Shown: one piece after another, positions 16,752-24,587 of the stretch
Position numbering within the stretch: position 1 is the stretch's first letter
Layout: every line of letters starts with the position of its first letter
Source of the DNA: an uncultured Lachnospiraceae bacterium
GTDB taxonomy: Bacteria > Bacillota > Clostridia > Lachnospirales > Lachnospiraceae
Length of the DNA: 64,000 nucleotides
Assembly: GCA_910587095.1 (NCBI GenBank)
Contig: CAJUMJ010000019.1
Span: 124,001 to 188,000 of the forward strand
Direction: 5' to 3'
The notes under the pieces: model-generated
What the model was told of the DNA's origin: nothing
The model's database searches: none
Seen by the model: only the letters and a program-made list of their open reading frames with translations
Position numbers and translations under genes: made by a program

Positions 16752-18725
16752 ATGAGAAGCATCCGAACGAAAATCACATTATGTCTTATTTTAACTGTTC
16801 TGGTAAGCCTGGTTGTATCCGGGTCTTTCAGTATCTCGCTCAATTATCAAAGTGTTATGACCACAGTGGAACAGATGATGACGGAGACGGCCGTTTTGGC
16901 GGCGGGACGCGCCGAACAGGAACTGATGGCTTACAAAAACGCCGTAATGGAGATCGGGTGTATCCCGGAACTTTCGGATCCGAATGTATCGGTGGAGGAA
17001 AAGAAACTGATTATTGACGACCGCACTGCCATGCACGGTTTCCAGAGAGGAAATATTATCGGCTCGGACGGTATCAGTATTTTCGACGGAAAGGATTATT
17101 CCGATCGCGAATATGTAAAGCAGGCTCTACAGGGGAAAGTTTACGTATCGGAACCGCTGATCAGCAAGATCACGGGAGAACTGTCCATTATGGTCGCGGC
17201 GCCCCTCTATGCGGAGGAGAGATACGGAAGCTCCATCGTAGGCGTCGTCTACTTTGTTCCGAAGGAGACTTTTTTAAATGATATTGTGTCCGCAATCCAG
17301 ATCGGTGAAAACAGCAGAGCATACATGATTAATAAAACCGGAGACACGATTGCCGATATTACGCTTGACACGATCACAGTTCAGAATATAGAGAGAGAAG
17401 CAAAGGAAGATCCGTTGCTCGGAGAGCTTGCGGCGATTCATGCCGAAATGCGTCAGAGCAAAACCGGCTTCGGAAGCTATACAAGCGGGGAGCATAAAAT
17501 GTTTGCGGCTTACGCGCCGGTGCAGGACACGGATGGCTGGAGCATTGCGGTGACTGCGCCGCAGTTGAATTATCTGGCCTCCACCCGGGACGCGATGATC
17601 GTCAATGTGGCGGTGATCGCCATTGCCATGGTGGCTTCCGCTATTGTGGCATTGATACTGGCGATTCGGATCAGCGGACCGATGAAAGCCTGCGCTCAGC
17701 GCATGAAGCTGTTGGTGGAAGGTGATCTGGAGACGCCGATGCCTAAAATCACCAGCAAGGACGAGACGGGGATGCTTGCCAGATCGACCGCGGCGCTTGT
17801 GGAGGGACTGAGCACCGTGATCAACGATATCGCGTATTTGCTCAACGAGATGGCGAACCAGAATTTGGATGTCCGCACCGGGCACGAGGAAGTATACGTT
17901 GGCAGTTTTCAGAGTATTTTACATTCCATGCGCAATATGAAAAAGGAGCTGAACAGCGCCATGCGTCAGGTTAACCATTCGGCGGGGGAGGTGTCTGACG
18001 CCAGCGGTCAACTGTCCGCGAGCGCTCAGATGCTCAGTCAGGGGACGACGGAGCAGGCCAGTTCGGTGGAGGAGCTGGCGGCGCGGGTCAGCGATATTTC
18101 CGGGCAGGTTAAAAATACGGCGGAGGGAGCTTTGAATGTGCGCGTTCAGACGCACCGTACCGGCGAGGAGGTTCTTTTGTGTAATCAGAAGATGCAGAAT
18201 CTGGTAGAGGCAATGGAAAGGATTCAGGCAAGCTCCGGTGAGATTGAAAAGATTCTAAAAACAATAGACGACATCGCTTTCCAGACAAATATTCTTGCGT
18301 TGAACGCGGCTGTGGAAGCGGCGAGAGCCGGAGCGGCGGGTAAAGGGTTTGCAGTTGTGGCGGAGGAAGTCCGCAATCTGGCTGGCAAATCGGCGCAGGC
18401 CGCGCAGAATACGTCGGTATTGATCGGAAATTCTACGGAGGCGGTACATACGGGGACGGAAATTGCCCGGAATACGGCGGAAGTTTTGCTCGGAGTCGTT
18501 GAGAGTATCCAGACTGTCGTGGAGGCCATTGACAACATTGCCACGGTGGCGGAAGAGCAGTCGGAGGCGGTGGAGCAGGTTTCCGAGGGGATCAATCAGA
18601 TATCGATCGTCGTGCAGACGAACAGTGCGACTGCGCAGGAGGGCGCGGCGGCGAGCGAGGAGCTTTCGGCAGAGGCGGTTTGCCTGAAAGAACTGGTCGC
18701 TCAGTTTACGCTTGCGTCGGAATAG
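16752..18725 (+). CDS. Methyl-accepting chemotaxis protein with Cache-type sensor
   Basis: A membrane chemoreceptor of 657 residues. Order: N-terminal helix (ITLCLILTVLVSLVVSGSF, about 8-26), an extracellular double-Cache-like sensor (about 35-270, with GSDGISIFDGKDYSDREYVK), a second helix (AVIAIAMVASAIVALILAI), HAMP (about 300-360), and the cytoplasmic signalling domain with the hairpin tip LNAAVEAARAGAAGKGFAVV and the matching downstream helix. Such Cache receptors bind small metabolites directly and control the CheA kinase. GGGGGAATAGCGA gives the ribosome binding site. It has its own strong promoter and is followed after 30 bases by a DUF3737 gene. No other che or flagellar gene is in the window. 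Confidence 0.93.
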   Translation: MRSIRTKITLCLILTVLVSLVVSGSFSISLNYQSVMTTVEQMMTETAVLAAGRAEQELMAYKNAVMEIGCIPELSDPNVSVEEKKLIIDDRTAMHGFQRGNIIGSDGISIFDGKDYSDREYVKQALQGKVYVSEPLISKITGELSIMVAAPLYAEERYGSSIVGVVYFVPKETFLNDIVSAIQIGENSRAYMINKTGDTIADITLDTITVQNIEREAKEDPLLGELAAIHAEMRQSKTGFGSYTSGEHKMFAAYAPVQDTDGWSIAVTAPQLNYLASTRDAMIVNVAVIAIAMVASAIVALILAIRISGPMKACAQRMKLLVEGDLETPMPKITSKDETGMLARSTAALVEGLSTVINDIAYLLNEMANQNLDVRTGHEEVYVGSFQSILHSMRNMKKELNSAMRQVNHSAGEVSDASGQLSASAQMLSQGTTEQASSVEELAARVSDISGQVKNTAEGALNVRVQTHRTGEEVLLCNQKMQNLVEAMERIQASSGEIEKILKTIDDIAFQTNILALNAAVEAARAGAAGKGFAVVAEEVRNLAGKSAQAAQNTSVLIGNSTEAVHTGTEIARNTAEVLLGVVESIQTVVEAIDNIATVAEEQSEAVEQVSEGINQISIVVQTNSATAQEGAAASEELSAEAVCLKELVAQFTLASE

Positions 18726-18755
18726 GCGCGGAAGAAATCAGAGGAGCTGATAATT

Positions 18756-19607
18756 ATGGAAATAATCGAGAAACAGACGTTTGATGCGGAGCGTGCCCTG
18801 TATGGCGGTAGGGATCTTGCGCTGAAAAACTGTAGATTTGACGGGCCGGCGGACGGGGAGAGCGCTTTGAAGGAAAGCAGGAATATTCAGGTTGAGGGCT
18901 GCTTTTTTAATCTCAGATATCCGTTCTGGCATGATGAGGGACTTACTATCGCGGATTCGGAGATGACAGAGCTTTGCCGTGCGGCGCTTTGGTATTCCTC
19001 GGACGTTGTGATCGTGGATACAAAGCTTCATGGGATCAAGGCGTTGCGGGAATGCAGCGGGATAAAAATGCGGGGCTGCGATATTATTTCCCCGGAGTTC
19101 GGATGGTCGGTGCGGGGCATCGAAATGCGGGATTGTACGGCGCAGGGTGAATACTTTATGATGCGCTCGGATCATCTGGATTTTAAAGACGTGCGGCTGA
19201 ATGGGAAATACTCTTTCCAGTATATACAGGATTCTGTGTTTGACAGTTGTCAGTTCGACACGAAGGACGCCTTTTGGCACGCGAAAAATGTGACGATTAA
19301 AAACAGCGTGGTCAAAGGGGAATATCTTGCCTGGTACTGCGAGAACGTCACCTTTGAGAAGTGCAGGATTATCGGAACGCAGCCCTTGTGTTATTGCAGC
19401 AATTTAAAGCTTGTTGACTGTGAAATGATTGACACGGATCTATGCTTTGAGAAGTCGGATGTGGAGGCGACGATCGTGACGCCGGTTATGAGTGTCAAAA
19501 ACCCGCTTTCCGGCCATATCTATCTCCCTGGCGTGGAGAAAATCATCAGCGATGATCAGGACGCGAGGGGTGAAATTATCATACGGAAGCATTGCTGCTG
19601 TGCGTGA
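18756..19607 (+). CDS. DUF3737 family protein (predicted right-handed beta helix)
   Basis: The 283-residue protein consists of short repeated strands with the pattern C.F....ALKES.NI.VEGC.F.LRYPFWHDEGL and later KNVTIKNSVVKGEYLAWYCENVTF, the look of a pectate-lyase-like beta helix. I recognise this as the DUF3737 family, common in Clostridia and lactobacilli and of unknown activity. No signal peptide is seen, so it is probably cytoplasmic. It begins 30 bases after the chemoreceptor gene with GAGGAG upstream of the ATG and probably shares its transcript. The C-terminus HCCCA is unusual for its three adjacent cysteines. The gap after it (19608-19875) holds an AT-rich stretch and the next promoter. 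Confidence 0.8.
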   Translation: MEIIEKQTFDAERALYGGRDLALKNCRFDGPADGESALKESRNIQVEGCFFNLRYPFWHDEGLTIADSEMTELCRAALWYSSDVVIVDTKLHGIKALRECSGIKMRGCDIISPEFGWSVRGIEMRDCTAQGEYFMMRSDHLDFKDVRLNGKYSFQYIQDSVFDSCQFDTKDAFWHAKNVTIKNSVVKGEYLAWYCENVTFEKCRIIGTQPLCYCSNLKLVDCEMIDTDLCFEKSDVEATIVTPVMSVKNPLSGHIYLPGVEKIISDDQDARGEIIIRKHCCCA

Positions 19608-19771
19608 GAGCGCGATTGTGCGGTAAAAGAAAGCGCGGCGTCGGAAGCATTGCGTTGCAGAGTTGGCTGAGACAGTTTTTCAGTTTTCTTTACATAATAC
19701 TGTACAGAAAAGTGTGCTTAGAAAATTTTTGCTGATTTTTTTACAAATTGTCTGGATTTTTTTGAGGGAAA

Positions 19772-19780
19772 TGCTATAAT
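19772..19780 (+). promoter_or_regulatory. Extended -10 promoter of the second chemoreceptor gene
   Basis: TGCTATAAT is a perfect extended -10 element. The nearest -35-like TTGTCT (19748-19753) is 21 bases away, too far, so the extended -10 is probably the main contact. Confidence 0.65.
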
Positions 19781-19875
19781 GAAGAATATCAAAAATTCAG
19801 ACAAGATGTGTCTGCGGTTTGATCAATTCAAATTGGGGGAGTTTTAGCAGAGACAGTATATGGGAGGGAAAAGAA

Positions 19876-21585
19876 ATGGTTGAAAAACTGAATAAGTATC
19901 GGATTAAGGAACGCCTGGTGCGTGGGTTTGTGATTGCATCAGGGATTCCTGCTGCAGTAGCTCTGGTGGCTTTGATCACCATGATTGTGGTGGCGAGAGT
20001 TTATTCGAATGCTTTGGAGGATTACGGTTTTGCGCAGGGCAATGTAGGTAAAGCGATGACTTACTTTACGGAAGCGCGTTCCAGCCTGCGAGGGGCAATC
20101 GGCTACGATGACGGGGAAGTGATCGAGTCTATGCGCAGATCCCATGAGGAGTCTATACAGCAGTTTACGGCAGAATTTACGAGTATGGAAAAGTACATGG
20201 TAACTGATGCGAACAAGAAGGTTTACAGCACCATTTCTTCCAAACTGCCAGCATACTGGGCGCTTGACAATGAGATTCTTGAGCTTGGCGCTACGACGGA
20301 CAGAGAGTTATGCGAGCAGGCGCAGGCCCGGGCGATCAATGAGCTGATGCCGCTCTACGACGAAATCAACGACGAACTGATTTCCATTATGGATATTAAG
20401 GTGGATCGTGGAAACACTACGTCCACTGTGCTGACGTTGGTATGTATTTTTCTTATGGTTGTGATAGCGGTGGTTATCGCTGTTGCGATACTTACTTCCA
20501 TCAAACTGGGCAAGCACATTGCGGTGAATATTGCGTCTCCTCTTCACGATTTACAGGTGAGACTGGAGAAATTTGCAGGCGGCGATCTCACCGATCCGTT
20601 CCCGGAGGTCGATACGGAGGACGAGGTGGCTGAAATCATCAAATCCGCGAACGAGATGGCGCAGACATTACAGTTTATCATCTTTGATTTGGAATACATA
20701 TTAGGGGAAATGTCGGCTTCCAACTATACTGTCAGATCTAAGGACAGCAGTCGGTATGAAGGCGAGTTCAGCCAGATTTATGACTCTTTGAAGCAGCTTA
20801 AGGATAATATGGTTGAGACGATGCATTACATCGCAATGTCTTCCGAGCAGGTTTCCGCAGGTTCTTCCAATCTGGCCGAGACGTCGCAGAGTCTCGCCGA
20901 GGGTGCAACAGAACAGGCGGGTGCGGTGGAAGAGCTTCACGCGACAATCACGACCATAGCGGAGGCAACCAAAAAATCCGCGGAGTCTGCGGAGGATGCC
21001 TACGTGCAGTCCCAGGAATATGCGAATGTGGCTGACCAGAGCGGTCGTGACATGAAGGAAATGGTGGAGGCGATGGCTCGTATCAACGAGGCTTCCCATA
21101 AGATCGGAAACATTATTTCCGAAATTGAGAATATTGCATCCGAGACGAACATGCTTTCCCTGAACGCTTCCATCGAGGCGGCGAGAGCGGGAGAAGCAGG
21201 CCGCGGATTCTCCGTAGTGGCTGATCAGATCAGGCAGTTGGCGGAGCAGAGCAGCAAGTCTGCGGTAGACACAAGAGCGCTGATTGAGGGAACAATGCGT
21301 GAGGTTGAGAACGGCAACAAGATGGCTGAACGTGCGGCGGCAGCTCTCGAGACGGTTGTGGAAGGAATCAGAAAGGTTGCGGATTCTTCCAAGGAGCTTA
21401 GCATTCTTTCTTCCAATCAGGCGGCGACGATGAAGGAAGCGGAGCAGGGTGTTGATCAGATTTCGGATGTTATTCAGACCAACGCTGCTGTAGCTGAGGA
21501 ATCTTCCGCTACCAGTGAGGAGTTGTCCGCTCAGGCAGTATCTCTGGACGAGCTGATTGCGAAGTTTACTTTGCCGGAGAGATAA
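19876..21585 (+). CDS. Methyl-accepting chemotaxis protein
   Basis: The protein is 569 residues from the ATG at 19876, which has GGGAGG 8 bases upstream; a longer reading from 19819 lacks a ribosome binding site. Order: N-terminal helix (about 15-40, GIPAAVALVALITMIVVA), an extracellular helical sensor of about 150 residues (four-helix-bundle-like), a second helix (LVCIFLMVVIAVVIAVAIL), HAMP, and a signalling domain with the tip LNASIEAARAGEAGRGFSVV. It differs from the first receptor in having a helical rather than Cache sensor. A 70-residue CxxC protein starts 9 bases after its stop and is probably cotranslated. Confidence 0.92.
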   Translation: MVEKLNKYRIKERLVRGFVIASGIPAAVALVALITMIVVARVYSNALEDYGFAQGNVGKAMTYFTEARSSLRGAIGYDDGEVIESMRRSHEESIQQFTAEFTSMEKYMVTDANKKVYSTISSKLPAYWALDNEILELGATTDRELCEQAQARAINELMPLYDEINDELISIMDIKVDRGNTTSTVLTLVCIFLMVVIAVVIAVAILTSIKLGKHIAVNIASPLHDLQVRLEKFAGGDLTDPFPEVDTEDEVAEIIKSANEMAQTLQFIIFDLEYILGEMSASNYTVRSKDSSRYEGEFSQIYDSLKQLKDNMVETMHYIAMSSEQVSAGSSNLAETSQSLAEGATEQAGAVEELHATITTIAEATKKSAESAEDAYVQSQEYANVADQSGRDMKEMVEAMARINEASHKIGNIISEIENIASETNMLSLNASIEAARAGEAGRGFSVVADQIRQLAEQSSKSAVDTRALIEGTMREVENGNKMAERAAAALETVVEGIRKVADSSKELSILSSNQAATMKEAEQGVDQISDVIQTNAAVAEESSATSEELSAQAVSLDELIAKFTLPER

Positions 21586-21594
21586 AAGGTGTTT

Positions 21595-21807
21595 ATGTTT
21601 AAGAAAAAAGCAGCGGCCACAGAGACATACGACAGGGAAAAATGGAAAGCTGTTTTGAAATGCAGTATATGTAACGGAGAGCAGGTGGCGGGGTTCAAGA
21701 ACCTGCAAACCGGGAAATTCGAAGAAATAATGCTGATCAGAAACGAGGCCGAACTGAAAGAGTTTAAAGATCGGTATGGAATCAGTGAAATATCGAAAGA
21801 ATATTAG
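21595..21807 (+). CDS. Small protein with CSIC motif, coupled to the chemoreceptor
   Basis: About 70 residues, MFKKKAAATETYDREKW then VLKCSICNGEQVAGFKN and LIRNEAELKEFKDRYGI. The CxxC pair within a charged helical-looking protein suggests a metal or redox site. I recall similar short proteins in Lachnospiraceae that are labelled aspartate dehydrogenase in databases, probably wrongly; no function is known to me. I chose the ATG at 21595 (AAAGGTG 4-5 bases upstream) over the GTG at 21589. It sits 9 bases after the receptor stop and is followed by a terminator, so it belongs to the receptor transcript. Confidence 0.75.
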   Translation: MFKKKAAATETYDREKWKAVLKCSICNGEQVAGFKNLQTGKFEEIMLIRNEAELKEFKDRYGISEISKEY

Positions 21808-21810
21808 ATA

Positions 21811-21846
21811 AAGGGAGATGGTATATTTTACCGTCTCCTTTTTTGA
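21811..21846 (+). terminator. Terminator of the chemoreceptor operon
   Basis: GGGAGATGGTA pairs with TACCGTCTCC around a short AT loop, followed by TTTTTT. Confidence 0.88.
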
Positions 21847-21961
21847 CAAAAAAATTGAGGGCAGGAGTCACATTTTCCTGTCGCCAAGTGTTTTATCTAT
21901 AAAGATAATGGTTTATAAAATGGGATAGCAGAAGAGAACGGGGACGCCCGAAGGCGGTGAC

Positions 21962-22459
21962 ATGTTGGAGAAGAGGACGGACAGCCGGGGTCAGAGCGTG
22001 GAGGAGGTTTTTGGGGTATACGGCAATATGCTTTACCGTATTGCATTTGTGATGATGAAGAACGCCTTTGACGCTGAGGATGTGGTGCAGGATACGTTGA
22101 TTAAATATATGGAGCATATGGAGAGAGGGAAAGCGTTCGAGACGGAGGAACACCGGAAGGCATGGCTGATCCGGGTGGACAGCAACCTCTGTAAAAACAG
22201 GCTGCGCTTTTACAAAAACCATCCGAAGATCTCGATGGAGCAGCTTTCCAGATACTACGAAAAGGAGGAGGACACGGAACTGATGGACAGCCTTCTGCTT
22301 TTGCCTTCCAAATATAGGGAAGTACTGCTTTTGCACTATGTGGAAGGATATCATGGAAGAGAGATTGCGGGGATGCTCGGCCTTTCGGAGTCCGCGGTCA
22401 GAAAACGTATGGAGCGAGGACGGGAGAAGCTTAGGAGGCTTTTGCAGGAGACGGGATAA
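21962..22459 (+). CDS. ECF-type RNA polymerase sigma factor
   Basis: The 165 residues contain sigma-70 region 2 (YGNMLYRIAFVMMKNAFDAEDVVQDTLIKYM, residues about 20-50; the DAEDVVQDT core is diagnostic) and region 4 (LPSKYREVLLLHYVEGYHGREIAGMLGLSESAVRKRMERGREKL as separate blocks in the last 50 residues). Extracytoplasmic-function sigma factors direct polymerase to stress or envelope promoters. The ATG at 21962 follows AAGGCGGTG. The next gene encodes a single-span protein that probably acts as its anti-sigma factor, and an ABC transporter operon follows in the same direction, as in antimicrobial-peptide or envelope-stress modules. Confidence 0.9.
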   Translation: MLEKRTDSRGQSVEEVFGVYGNMLYRIAFVMMKNAFDAEDVVQDTLIKYMEHMERGKAFETEEHRKAWLIRVDSNLCKNRLRFYKNHPKISMEQLSRYYEKEEDTELMDSLLLLPSKYREVLLLHYVEGYHGREIAGMLGLSESAVRKRMERGREKLRRLLQETG

Positions 22460-22558
22460 CTGGGAGAAATGTGCGAAGGGCAGCCAGGTGGGGAAGCAGT
22501 ACGCCGGAGCGCGCTGGAAAATCAGAGAAGCCATGTCCGGGAAAGGAGCAAGCGTGTC

Positions 22559-23299
22559 ATGGATGAGAGAGAGCGGAACGGGAAAGAAATGACGGAAAAA
22601 GAAAAGGCGGAACATGAAATGATAATGGAAGAAGAACCGCATGTTTCGGCAAGGGGCGCGGAGAGTCGCCTGGGCGATGCGGTCATGCGGATTGTGCCGG
22701 ACGAGTCTGCGGGGAAACGCATCATAGAGGGCGTTGTGGAGGGGAGACATGGAAGGAGGAGGCTGACGCCCAAAATACCTGCGGCGGTCCTGGCGGCATG
22801 TCTGCTTCTTTCCCTTCTTGCTTTTGCGAAACCGGGGATGATCGGGGATGACATAGTGGTTTATGCCGCCACGGAGGAGCACGGCTGGCAAAAACTGAAA
22901 GAGGGGGAGCGGATTCTTCTCAAGATGGAGCCATTCCAGACGCTCGAAGAAGGCGAGGAGGAGTTTCGGGAGAACGGGGAGAGCTCTTATTGGCCGTATA
23001 AATGTACTTTTAGGGTGGAGGTAGCGGAAAACTATCTATATGACAAGCAAATGGTTATGATTCGGGATGATGATATCTTTGAACGTGGAGACTGGATTGA
23101 ATGGTGGGTCGGTCCGAATCGGCATGAGGATGCAGGTAAGGTCATGCAGAGTGCGTTCCGGCTCTGGATCGTGGATGAGAATCTGGAGCGGCAGGCGGCG
23201 TTGGAGCTGGAACTGACCAAGGAGGACGGAAAGTGTTACGCCGAACTGAAACGCGTGTGGGAAAGTGAAGCATATAAAAAGAACCGACATAAGAGATAG
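22559..23299 (+). CDS. Single-span membrane protein, putative anti-sigma factor
   Basis: From the ATG at 22559 the protein has about 246 residues: a charged cytoplasmic N-terminus of some 75 residues, one membrane helix (PAAVLAACLLLSLLAFA), and an extracellular domain of about 150 residues ending with KKNRHKR. GGAG lies 10 bases upstream; a longer frame from 22469 overlaps the region right after the sigma gene and lacks a site. Position right after an ECF sigma gene and the topology suggest an anti-sigma or sensor role, but I do not see a zinc-binding HxxxCxxC motif, so this is inference from context only. Confidence 0.65.
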   Translation: MDERERNGKEMTEKEKAEHEMIMEEEPHVSARGAESRLGDAVMRIVPDESAGKRIIEGVVEGRHGRRRLTPKIPAAVLAACLLLSLLAFAKPGMIGDDIVVYAATEEHGWQKLKEGERILLKMEPFQTLEEGEEEFRENGESSYWPYKCTFRVEVAENYLYDKQMVMIRDDDIFERGDWIEWWVGPNRHEDAGKVMQSAFRLWIVDENLERQAALELELTKEDGKCYAELKRVWESEAYKKNRHKR

Positions 23300-23342
23300 A
23301 ATATCAGGACAGGCAAAACAGCTCTGACATGGAGGAAAAGGC

Positions 23343-24575
23343 ATGAATTTTTTTATGAGGCAGACCGCCGGAAATATCGTACGGCACAGAAAAAAGAGCA
23401 TCCTGCATATTCTGATCGGTGTGATGACCGTTTTGATTCTGGACGTGTACGCGGGCAATATGGACAGCACGGGAAAACAGTTGGCGCACCTCCCGCAAGT
23501 GCTTGAAGTTACGGCAAGGATCAGCACGCTAAACGGCTCCCAGCGTGAGGGAATGACGATCAGGGAAGAACGTATGATGGGCGTGCGGGAATCCGAGTAT
23601 GTGAAGGACCCGGTTTTTACCGTGCGTCTGAAATTCGGGTTCGGCGCGTTTACCGTGGAGGAATACAAAGAGAATCTGAACCATTACGGTATGGGTATGA
23701 ACGCGCCGGAGGGCGTCTCCGGTATGAAGAAGGAGGACATTACCTGGCTGGATGGCGTGGATGCGGACATTCTTGAGACGACAGAGAAGGTGTGCATGTT
23801 GGATACCGCCCTTATGGAGGAAAAGGGTCTGCATCTCGGGGATAATGTTATGTTAACTATATTTTATTACCGCTATGCATTGGAGGGAAGCGAGATATTT
23901 ATCGAGCCGCTGATCACGGATACATACAGGATTGTGGGAAGTATGCAGATCGGAGAATACATTGGGAACTGGGTGCCGCCGGAGGTCATTCTTCCCCTGG
24001 ACTATATGCGCGAGACATATCACAGTCAGGACATTGATTTTTATGCGGACTCAGGCTCCTTTGTGGTGAAGGACCCGTTTCAGTTAAATGCGCTCAAGGC
24101 GCAGATGCACGACGAAGTGAAATTTTTGTCGGTGATCACCAGGGCTAAGCCTCGCACGGACGGCAATGCGCTTACGATTATGGATGAGGCGTTTATCCGC
24201 TCCGCGGAGACGCTTTCGAAGAATCTGGCGCTCCTTCGGGGGATGCTGCCGTTTCTTGTAATGATTGTCATCTTTATCGGCTATCTTTGCAGTTATCTCT
24301 CCCTGCAAAGCAGGCGGGAGGAGTACGCCCTTCTGCGCTCTCTCGGTGCGGGACGGGGCAGAAGCTTTTTCCTGCTTTTTGGGGAGACGGCGCTTGTGGA
24401 AGCGGCAGCCTGCCTTTTGGGGAGTTTTTTGGCGGCGGTTTTTCTTCGCACCGCGGTCGGTGTGCTTGCCTTGTCGGGGGCGATGTTTTTCCTCGCTTTT
24501 CTTGCCGGGGCGGCGATGGCGATTCTGGCGCTCCACAGGCTCAGCGTGATGGAGATGCTCTGTAAAAGGGATTAA
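23343..24575 (+). CDS. ABC transporter permease, FtsX/MacB type
   Basis: The 410-residue protein has one N-terminal membrane helix (KSILHILIGVMTVLILDVYA), a large extracellular domain, and three C-terminal helices starting at LLRGMLPFLVMIVIFIGYL with the FtsX-like coupling segment SRREEYALLRSLGAGRGRSF. This topology is that of MacB/FtsX permeases, which transmit ATPase motions to the outside and often act in peptide resistance or lipoprotein handling rather than simple transport. AGGAGG-like GGAGGAAAAGGC precedes the ATG. It is followed after 12 bases by a second permease. Substrate unknown. Confidence 0.83.
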   Translation: MNFFMRQTAGNIVRHRKKSILHILIGVMTVLILDVYAGNMDSTGKQLAHLPQVLEVTARISTLNGSQREGMTIREERMMGVRESEYVKDPVFTVRLKFGFGAFTVEEYKENLNHYGMGMNAPEGVSGMKKEDITWLDGVDADILETTEKVCMLDTALMEEKGLHLGDNVMLTIFYYRYALEGSEIFIEPLITDTYRIVGSMQIGEYIGNWVPPEVILPLDYMRETYHSQDIDFYADSGSFVVKDPFQLNALKAQMHDEVKFLSVITRAKPRTDGNALTIMDEAFIRSAETLSKNLALLRGMLPFLVMIVIFIGYLCSYLSLQSRREEYALLRSLGAGRGRSFFLLFGETALVEAAACLLGSFLAAVFLRTAVGVLALSGAMFFLAFLAGAAMAILALHRLSVMEMLCKRD

Positions 24576-24587
24576 CGGAGGTAGTAT

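Noticed and set aside
20701..21849. Long reverse-strand open frame of 382 codons
   Set aside because: It lies antisense to a well-supported chemoreceptor gene; Arg/Leu/His/Ser-rich composition is typical of a shadow frame.
21893..22891. Reverse-strand open frame of 332 codons over the sigma factor region
   Set aside because: Antisense to the ECF sigma and anti-sigma-like genes, which have clear motifs; no family pattern in the reverse frame.
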